A DNA stretch of 41,451 bases from an uncultured Gammaproteobacteria bacterium (lineage in GTDB: Bacteria > Pseudomonadota > Gammaproteobacteria > GCA-001735895): assembly GCA_937894085.1 (NCBI GenBank), contig CALCSG010000504.1, positions 1-41,451 of the forward strand, written 5' to 3'. The position numbers and the translations under genes were made by a program. The notes beneath the pieces were generated by a model, which made no database searches, was not told the origin of the DNA, and was given only the letters and a program-made list of their open reading frames with translations. Positions 36,301 to 41,451 of this stretch are shown piece after piece (the stretch's first letter is position 1; each line of letters begins with the position of its first letter).

Positions 36301-37379
36301 GCATCTAACAGTAGAGAATCACTGTCAAAGCGTGTATTGCCTGTCAGCGTATAACTTCTGGCAGAAGCATTCCAGATCAGAGTATCTAATGCCGGTTGCT
36401 TACTTGCTGAAACTTGATATTCAACCTCGTAAAGCCGTTGAACTGCAGGGTGTTCCTTAAAGGATAATAATGTATCACGGTATGACTGGGTACCCTGCTC
36501 TGGAGCAGGATAATCAATATCCATGGTTATCAGATTATTTACCTTATCCGCAGCACAAGTTCCGCGCCACCTTTCATCAACATCACTCCAGCCATCGTCA
36601 TCAGTATCCACTGGTAGTTCATTTTTATTGGAGTTGGCAGAACGCAGCCATTGATCAAAATCAGCCCAGCCATCTCCATTGCTATCGGTTTGCCAGTCAT
36701 CCTGCAAAGGATTCAGTCCAACAGCCATCTCCACCAGGTCGGGCAATCCATCCAGATCAGTATCGCGTCGTTCACCATCCGGATGGTTAAGCGTACTAAT
36801 GCTGTAACTGCGATTCATGACACTGATTTCAGTATTCGTATTATCCAGTAATTCGACATGCACAAGATGGGTGCCATCTTTCACCAGAAAAAAATGATTC
36901 TCGAAATAACCCTCTATCGATTCAGTTTCGGCATTTAAAACATTTGAACTGAATGCCCCTTCACCCACTTTCCAGAGTAGTGTCACCGAGCCATAGGTGT
37001 CGATTACACTGGCATCGACATACATCACTACTTCTATAGTTTCATTGTATACACCAGCAACTGGCTCCACCTGTAACGGTTCACCACCAGCAGTAGCCAA
37101 CGGACTCGCATCACCCAACCCTTGCAGACTGAGTGGTGACAACTGACTATTCATTGCAGTCGAACTGGCTGGTATTTCATTAATGAGCACAGTATCTTCG
37201 GATCCCGGTGGCAGGGTATACACCGTGTAATTAAACTCAGTCAGCCAGTTCCCATAGCTATAACTGCTGATATCACCATTGGCTTCAAACAACCAGAAAT
37301 TCGCATTTGTCTGGTTAAACAGGGCACTGCCAACAGCCTGTTGAGTGATAAATACTATGAGTAACAGCCAGTTTTTCAT
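33327..37379 (-). CDS. Giant exported protein: TSP3-like motifs, Calx-beta, cadherin-like domain and seven FG-GAP repeats
   Basis: 1350 residues. A signal peptide (WLLLIVFITQQAVGSA) marks export. TSP3/EF-like calcium motifs occur near 205 (DTDLDGLPDLVEM), 257 (DTDDDGWSDVDERW), 633 (DTDGDSIDNRIEVD) and 663 (SDTDEDGLYDGVDDC). Then come a Calx-beta domain (about 695-795), a cadherin-like beta-sandwich (about 801-897; LTALTISAGTL ... YSITISR) and seven consecutive repeats (898-1350). Each repeat has QQAYIKASN..., D.FG, a DTLAVGA-type strand and AGAVYVFTR, matching integrin-like FG-GAP propeller blades; seven would close one propeller. It probably acts at the cell surface or outside the cell in calcium-dependent adhesion. 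No C-terminal anchor or sorting motif is evident. Last gene of the operon, 11 bases after the preceding frame. Confidence 0.88.
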   Translation of the reverse strand: MKNWLLLIVFITQQAVGSALFNQTNANFWLFEANGDISSYSYGNWLTEFNYTVYTLPPGSEDTVLINEIPASSTAMNSQLSPLSLQGLGDASPLATAGGEPLQVEPVAGVYNETIEVVMYVDASVIDTYGSVTLLWKVGEGAFSSNVLNAETESIEGYFENHFFLVKDGTHLVHVELLDNTNTEISVMNRSYSISTLNHPDGERRDTDLDGLPDLVEMAVGLNPLQDDWQTDSNGDGWADFDQWLRSANSNKNELPVDTDDDGWSDVDERWRGTCAADKVNNLITMDIDYPAPEQGTQSYRDTLLSFKEHPAVQRLYEVEYQVSASKQPALDTLIWNASARSYTLTGNTRFDSDSLLLDAQLAWAVVVDSDVEPVVDCDAGSVEDSLKQSTFTSRLAQDQIAEFRVAASLTQVMDVIADETVQLNPGTANEISTVRRWHYRTLLPSSADLTPARFIADDSWLTAEDWKQQYITFLGLNLVVDQTPALSLDQNLYVEALQLLLAYEIGLQGGTGLFSWDQMQLAHQDIMHQLQQNLSNRENGRNLWLVYEDLKNMLETGALTPTYNWLQTLQASSTIDVLDISQWLQQQALASGNADMEKLRYLGRFALFTDGLSRLQTEPGLEQTVDTNGYGIDTDGDSIDNRIEVDQPFVTATYPWASDTDEDGLYDGVDDCPVAEGSDCFQPALLQISTSAIISEPYPGQTQNLLISFQLDKAQDQDVSFSYVVTATGIDTATPDIDFTEMSDSLVIQAGQQVVSIAVPVLADSDFSEGSESFHVELSNVVNAVVPVSLSTVTISPALSLASNADLTALTISAGTLDQLFQISQLNYTASVNYTVTSTTLTATASDPAATLKLNGNPLDSGLPSDSIALSEGPNLIEIEVTAEDSSTQTYSITISRQNAASYAQQAYIKASNTGADDQFGKAIAISGDTLVVGAYQESGDVNSADGSYNDDALYAGAVYVFTRTSGVWTQQAYLKASNAQSGDEFGKFVALDGDTLAVGAPGEDGDLNSSVSAYNDLAVNAGAAYIFTRSSGIWTQQAYIKADTVQTEDMFGEHLALDGNTLAVGAVGEDDGGSSSGAVYVFTRSGSSWNQQARLKASNVQASDQFGRSLDIDGDTLAVGAIFEAGDATSIEGAYNENAPLAGAVYVFTRSVDVWTQQAYLKAENADLLDYFGESVALSGDTLAIGAYGEDGDVLSSQGSYNNSAPGSGAVYVFTRTSGLWTQQAYIKAPNAEAGDQFGQNVNLELDSLAVAATLEDGDTTSSVGSYNNNALSAGAVYYFARSGSNWNLLSYIKASNAEANDRFGTSLGLSGDTLVSGAYGEDSAATGINGDQFGTGATDSGAAYVFQ

Positions 37380-37390
37380 GTCAATACTCC

Positions 37391-37816
37391 TTATTCATTG
37401 ACTGGAGTCGTCGAAACCCAGTCGGACAGATGCCAGGATTTAATGGCGTGTTGCGGCTCACTAAAAGTCACCGTCTGGTAGCGGTAGTCGTATCCCTGGA
37501 TATAAGGATAGCGATCGACAAAAGCGAGATGCCAGGGAATGGCCTCTTTGTCTAACGAATATTCATGGCGGTACATCGCAAAATAGGGGTCAGATAAAAT
37601 ACTAGCTGAAATTTTAATTCCGCTTCTTTCCCAAAAAATGGACTTAATCAGTGAACTCACCTGAACCCAGGATCCGGTGCTACCCTCAGGTGATCGAGCC
37701 TGACGATAAACCAGAAATGGTTTAATAACCGAACTGTCAATCATGTGCCGACCAGAGTCCCTGCATTCAAAATCCACGGCGAGTAGATGGTGCCGGTCCG
37801 GGTTCAGCTCAGACAC
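37391..37816 (-). CDS. Out-of-frame C-terminal part of the surface protein encoded upstream
   Basis: 141 residues from GTG 37816. The frame overlaps the end of the 939-residue gene and lacks its own ribosome-binding site. Read further back past the start it gives AGHCFNYEEVSELNPDRHHL directly after the G9 tract (37843-37851), so it looks like the true C-terminus of the neighbour shifted by one base. Ten or seven G would fuse them. The content (YPYIQGYDYRYQTV, KSWHLSDWVSTTPVNE) shows no known domain. If the tract count is real, this segment is made only by cells whose tract has slipped; if it is a sequencing error, it is simply the end of the larger protein. Confidence 0.6.
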   Translation of the reverse strand: MSELNPDRHHLLAVDFECRDSGRHMIDSSVIKPFLVYRQARSPEGSTGSWVQVSSLIKSIFWERSGIKISASILSDPYFAMYRHEYSLDKEAIPWHLAFVDRYPYIQGYDYRYQTVTFSEPQHAIKSWHLSDWVSTTPVNE

Positions 37817-40623
37817 TTCCTCATAATTAAAACAATGCCCTGCCCCCCCCCGTCATCAGCCGCTTTAAATAGATTATTAAAGGTTGAAAAACGAATCAAC
37901 AAGGGTAAATTTTCGGGAGCTTCCCCCTGCAACGAAGAAACATAGTCAACAGCTCGCTCAACGTTCAGAGGTACTCCTTCATCTAGTGACCTAATGGTAG
38001 GCCAGGGCAGGTACTCAGTGTCATTGATACCATTCTCGCGCCGGAAACGGCACAGCTTACCACTCCAGTCTGATTGTTTAGCAGCCTGATTATTACCCGC
38101 CAACCCCACCGCCATCGCACGTATGCACCACTTGTCACGCGCGCCCAGCAGGGTATGTACCGAAGCCATTTCTTCGAATTCGAAACCCGGTTGCTGGTTA
38201 TTCGCTGGGAATGATAAAACCTGAGTATCTTCATCACCCACATCCGAGGTAATTTCAATCAACGTGGCAGCTGTGGGTTGCAATGGAGAGCGCCACTTAA
38301 ACTCAAGATGATCACTGAATGCATCCAGCGAAATAATTTGCGGAGGGCTCGGAGCCGTCAAATCTGTCTGAATCACGCTACAGGGTATGTGTACCGCTTC
38401 AGAGCTGTTATTACTGCTATCCCTTGTCAATGCATAACCACAAACCTCACCACCTAGAAACTCTACTTGCAGCTCAAACGGTGTGTCAGTTCCACAGGAA
38501 GTCGCTTCTTTTTTCTGCTGACCGGCGATGTTTTTGTAATACTCGATACAACCATCGGTTGAAGTCAGGGTTAAGGTTTCGTTACCGGCTCCAAAACTAC
38601 CATCCGTCACGACTTGTTCATCAGCGCATTGGGTTTCATACAACTCCCAGTTACCCGATTTGCACAAATTCATTGTTTCAGGAACCTCTACTTCACAATA
38701 AACCGGTAAATTACCTTTTGCAAAGCCGCTATCCTCGGTATATTGCCCCGGATATATCAATTGACGTGGTTTTCCTGTTCCCCAGAAGTCACTGATCCCA
38801 CCTGACTCTTCAGTACACAGTTCAGAGCTTGACAGGCCAAACTGACTCATAAAAAGTGGATTGGTCTGAGACTCACTGTCCGCCAGAGAAAGTGTGTCAT
38901 ATTTTCCTATTGCATCACTAAATTCCCATTCTAATTGCCCCACATTTAGCTCATGTAGCTTGCAGCAGGCCGTGGAGCTATGGCGCACATGTTCATAAGT
39001 TGGCGGCGCTGGAGGAGTGGTATCAGGATAACGCACCCGAAAAGGACCCACAGGGTAACTGAACTTGCCATCATCGGTACCACTAGCCAGCATATAGTGA
39101 TAAAACTCATCTTCAACCAGGTGATTACCACTATCCCGCACACTGATGCGAATGCGTTCTCCGTTTCCAAGCGCTAAATCCGTCATGTCCACAACAGCAT
39201 AACTGGTAGAACCGTCTGGTTGGCTGGTTGAGTCACATTGCAAGCCTTCCTCAGTTTCATCACGATCCGACACACCATCACCGTCACTATCCTTAAACCC
39301 GAGAGCCTGCGTCGCATCGTCAAAACGATACAGGCGGTATTTAGTGACATCGATTCGAGTGACCGAGGGAGAGCCGCAGGTTTTACTACTATCCGCATAT
39401 TCCAGTAAACCTGTGCTGGCAACCTGTAGTGGATTACACACTACCCGATCACTGTATTTTAACAGGTAATTATCCAGGCTAACCTGATCCCAGCTTAATA
39501 CCAGGCCGGGCTGCTCTCCCCCGCGAAAAGAAATTTCAAAGTCCCACGGAGCCTGTGGAGAAAGCCGGTTTGGAATTTGCACCACCAGTGCTGCGGTTTC
39601 ACCATAATGACCACTGAAATCCCGTCCCACCACATAGTAAGCCCGTCGGTCACCCGGTAGCAGCCCGGCTTTTTGTAATTCATTGGCAGTTTCGATAAAT
39701 TCAAAGCTGGTCGGATCACCATCACCATCCAGCGTTAACAATTGCCGATTTACTCGCTGTAGGCCATTAAAGACTACTTCGCCTCGTCCGTCATGGTTCA
39801 AGTTAGATGCGTCATAAGCTAGATATCTTACCGGAGCCTCTAATATATTGTCCTCCAGATTTTGAGTACTGCGATACAGTTCATAACCCGCCAACTGAGC
39901 GTTGTTAGCCACTCGATCGGTGGTCGAGCCACCGGGTGGCAACCAGTCCAATGTTACGGTGTAATGATCCTGGGATGAGTCACAACTGCTGACCAGTTGT
40001 TTTAAATCCTGCACAGGCATCAATTGGTGATGATTGCCCGTATTCACTGTCGCCTGGCCCAGCTTGACCTGCTCTTGCGTATCCAGTTGAATCGCATACA
40101 GAGTATAAACATACTCTGTATCTGGGCTAACCGCTGTGTCCAGATAGGCACGTTTTCGCGCCCGCGCAATATTAAAGTTCTGCCTTGAAGCGAGAAAACT
40201 CCAATAATCGTTATCCGGGTTGGCTAATCGATTATGTAATACAGTAGCAAACTGATCTGGAGTAAAATCATGACCTTCGGCCAGTTCAATCTCTTTTAGT
40301 AGAGTCAGGGTATGCATCAGGCGCTGTTGTTGAGCAGGCTCATGATAAATACGGTTAATTTCGTCAATCGACGGTAAATAATTTATGTCCCATTGTTCCA
40401 GTATCACTCCATTGCGTTCCAGGCGAAGCTCTTCAATATCGACCGGTAACTCACCTTCCAGAACATCCCAACGCAGATAAACCGCCAGACTCGATTGAAC
40501 AGATTTCGCTGCAGCTGCAGTGTTAGCAGGCTTCGCGAGAAAGTAAAACTGTCCTTCGGACTGAACCAGGCTGGAAAACAGTCCACTGACCAGCAATAAC
40601 AAAAACATTAGACTATATTTCAT
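37804..40623 (-). CDS. Large exported FN3-like surface protein ending at a G9 tract frameshift
   Basis: 939 residues as the frame stands. A signal peptide (MFLLLLVSGLFSSLVQSEG) starts an exported protein made of fibronectin-III-like stretches (TLDWLPPGGSTTDRVANNAQ, then LAGYELYRS; later LVLSWDQVSLDNYLLKYSDR) with one calcium-type motif, DSDGDGVSDRDETEEG. Many Cys residues (CCKLHEL, CTEESGG, CNPLQ) suggest disulfides outside the cytoplasm. After KAADD the codons are GGG GGG GGG, from nine G in a row, and the frame ends 12 codons later at TGA. Changing the tract to ten or seven G continues it into 37391-37816 and gives about 1077 residues. It is the second gene of a three-gene operon, 17 bases after the preceding stop. 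Confidence 0.8.
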   Translation of the reverse strand: MKYSLMFLLLLVSGLFSSLVQSEGQFYFLAKPANTAAAAKSVQSSLAVYLRWDVLEGELPVDIEELRLERNGVILEQWDINYLPSIDEINRIYHEPAQQQRLMHTLTLLKEIELAEGHDFTPDQFATVLHNRLANPDNDYWSFLASRQNFNIARARKRAYLDTAVSPDTEYVYTLYAIQLDTQEQVKLGQATVNTGNHHQLMPVQDLKQLVSSCDSSQDHYTVTLDWLPPGGSTTDRVANNAQLAGYELYRSTQNLEDNILEAPVRYLAYDASNLNHDGRGEVVFNGLQRVNRQLLTLDGDGDPTSFEFIETANELQKAGLLPGDRRAYYVVGRDFSGHYGETAALVVQIPNRLSPQAPWDFEISFRGGEQPGLVLSWDQVSLDNYLLKYSDRVVCNPLQVASTGLLEYADSSKTCGSPSVTRIDVTKYRLYRFDDATQALGFKDSDGDGVSDRDETEEGLQCDSTSQPDGSTSYAVVDMTDLALGNGERIRISVRDSGNHLVEDEFYHYMLASGTDDGKFSYPVGPFRVRYPDTTPPAPPTYEHVRHSSTACCKLHELNVGQLEWEFSDAIGKYDTLSLADSESQTNPLFMSQFGLSSSELCTEESGGISDFWGTGKPRQLIYPGQYTEDSGFAKGNLPVYCEVEVPETMNLCKSGNWELYETQCADEQVVTDGSFGAGNETLTLTSTDGCIEYYKNIAGQQKKEATSCGTDTPFELQVEFLGGEVCGYALTRDSSNNSSEAVHIPCSVIQTDLTAPSPPQIISLDAFSDHLEFKWRSPLQPTAATLIEITSDVGDEDTQVLSFPANNQQPGFEFEEMASVHTLLGARDKWCIRAMAVGLAGNNQAAKQSDWSGKLCRFRRENGINDTEYLPWPTIRSLDEGVPLNVERAVDYVSSLQGEAPENLPLLIRFSTFNNLFKAADDGGGQGIVLIMRKCLS

Positions 40624-40640
40624 TTTTCAGGCTCCCATTC

Positions 40641-41451
40641 CTAATGCAGTACGCTCGGTAGTCCCGGAACATAGGACCAGTCTCCATTTTCATAGCTCAC
40701 GCCGGTCTTAAAATCACCGGTTCCACACCAGCGGTCTTTACGCGAACGTCCCACATCGGTCCAGGTCCATCGGTCGCAGTCGGCACCTGCGCCGGCAATG
40801 ACAAACGCTTCACCGGCAAAATAAGGTTTACCATTGATATCGATTGCGCCCACCGTATTCACCTGACCCCGTACCGAACCGACACAGGCTACAGAACCCA
40901 GTGCTGCGCCACCCAGAATGCCACCGACCTGTGCCAACGGTTCCAGCGTGATCCAGCTACCTGCACTACCGCGAAAACCGATCTGCAAAGCACAACCAAA
41001 ATCCAGTACCGGTATCGGAGCACTCACTTCACCGCGTAAATAAAGTCCGGTAAATGGCGAAGGCACATCTGTACCGAAGGGCAGTAAGTGTGCTGACTGA
41101 GGATCAATTTCAGAGACTCTTGTGTCATCGCAGGTGCGTCCAAAAAACGCACTCATATCCATCGCCATATCGCTGAAAGATCCACCTCCACCAGCGCCTA
41201 TGTAAACTTCTTCCAGCCCTAGCGCTGCCGTAAAATTGAAGCGTTCCATGCTAAAACCGGCATATTCCACTGGCTCTGAAATGCCCAGTCCGCCATATAC
41301 CGAAACCGGCTGATAAGCCAGAATATCGCCTTTGGCCAGAATAAATCCCAGTTCTATATAATCAAGAGTGGTGCTGTCACCAAACAGACCGGCCGATACA
41401 TTTTTTGCCCTGATATTGACATCGAAACTGTCTTCTCCCTGTGCGTTACAG
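40641..41451 (-). CDS. Partial gene for an exported glycine-rich protein (N-terminus outside window)
   Basis: About 269 residues are visible. The frame stays open to the window edge, the first readable residues being CNAQGEDSFDVNIRAKNV, so the true start lies outside. GTG 41270 inside it is not a credible start. The sequence is beta-rich and glycine-rich (EEVYIGAGGGGSFSDMAMD, GGILGGAALGSVACVGSVRG) with several Cys (CDD, CALQI, CDRW, CGTGD), as in exported disulfide-bonded proteins. The end WSYVPGLPSVLH is followed 17 bases later by the next gene. I recognise no family. The calm order of three large exported proteins suggests they form one surface assembly. Confidence 0.75.
   Translation of the reverse strand, partial: CNAQGEDSFDVNIRAKNVSAGLFGDSTTLDYIELGFILAKGDILAYQPVSVYGGLGISEPVEYAGFSMERFNFTAALGLEEVYIGAGGGGSFSDMAMDMSAFFGRTCDDTRVSEIDPQSAHLLPFGTDVPSPFTGLYLRGEVSAPIPVLDFGCALQIGFRGSAGSWITLEPLAQVGGILGGAALGSVACVGSVRGQVNTVGAIDINGKPYFAGEAFVIAGAGADCDRWTWTDVGRSRKDRWCGTGDFKTGVSYENGDWSYVPGLPSVLH

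Overview
The window looks like the chromosome of a free-living, low-to-moderate-GC gammaproteobacterium. This rests on the protein families (CysG fusion, SulP, clade-3-type catalase, GlgP, a DsrS-like protein, Lcl/DUF1566 adhesin modules, CadC/ToxR-type regulator), Shine-Dalgarno use and dispersed intergenic foldback repeats. A DsrS-like gene, siroheme synthase and a SulP transporter would suit a sulfur oxidiser, but no dsrAB or sox gene is present to prove it. There are no tRNA, rRNA, CRISPR or phage structural genes. The only transposon trace is a decayed IS1380-type transposase.

1-8.4 kb is mostly metabolic. It holds a 3' scrap of a di-haem peroxidase gene, a small DUF3846-like protein, catalase with a consensus OxyR box and its own terminator, a SulP anion transporter with STAS domain, CysG, and a membrane hybrid histidine kinase. 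A strong ribosome-binding site in front of the kinase leads into a 7-codon frame closed by an in-frame stop.

8.4-17.4 kb pairs a LuxR/NarL response regulator with a divergent four-gene operon of secreted proteins. These are a 1166-residue beta-rich protein with an acidic Asp-Pro linker and a C-terminal hydrophobic anchor, a lipoprotein, a 972-residue protein and a 184-residue protein. The last three carry Calx-beta and/or DUF1566 (Legionella Lcl-type, lectin-like) modules. The kinase that converges on the regulator gene is its likely partner, so this may be a two-component-controlled surface adhesion locus.

17.6-22.2 kb has a small secreted protein with a paralogue 9 kb away, then a minus-strand cassette Sel1 - MoxR ATPase - VWA/DUF2201 metallopeptidase-like - DsrS-like. 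The DsrS-like frame is cut by one in-frame TAA. 22.4-29.2 kb contains a 63-residue acidic protein, a 2OG-Fe(II) oxygenase-like protein, glycogen phosphorylase, the second copy of the small secreted family, the IS1380 remnant and a membrane winged-helix/TPR regulator whose promoter region is rich in TTCAGG palindromes.

29.9-41.45 kb begins with a remarkable fusion: an RND/MMPL exporter, a cyclic-nucleotide-binding domain and a GGDEF-like domain that has lost its active-site motif. Convergent to it is a minus-strand operon of three very large exported proteins, the first cut by the window edge. The middle one is split by a run of nine G; one more or two fewer would restore a frame of about 1077 codons. 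The last one has calcium-binding TSP3-like motifs, Calx-beta, a cadherin-like domain and seven FG-GAP repeats. The most notable items are the RND-cNMP-GGDEF fusion, the poly-G frameshift, the interrupted DsrS-like gene and the paralogous small secreted family.
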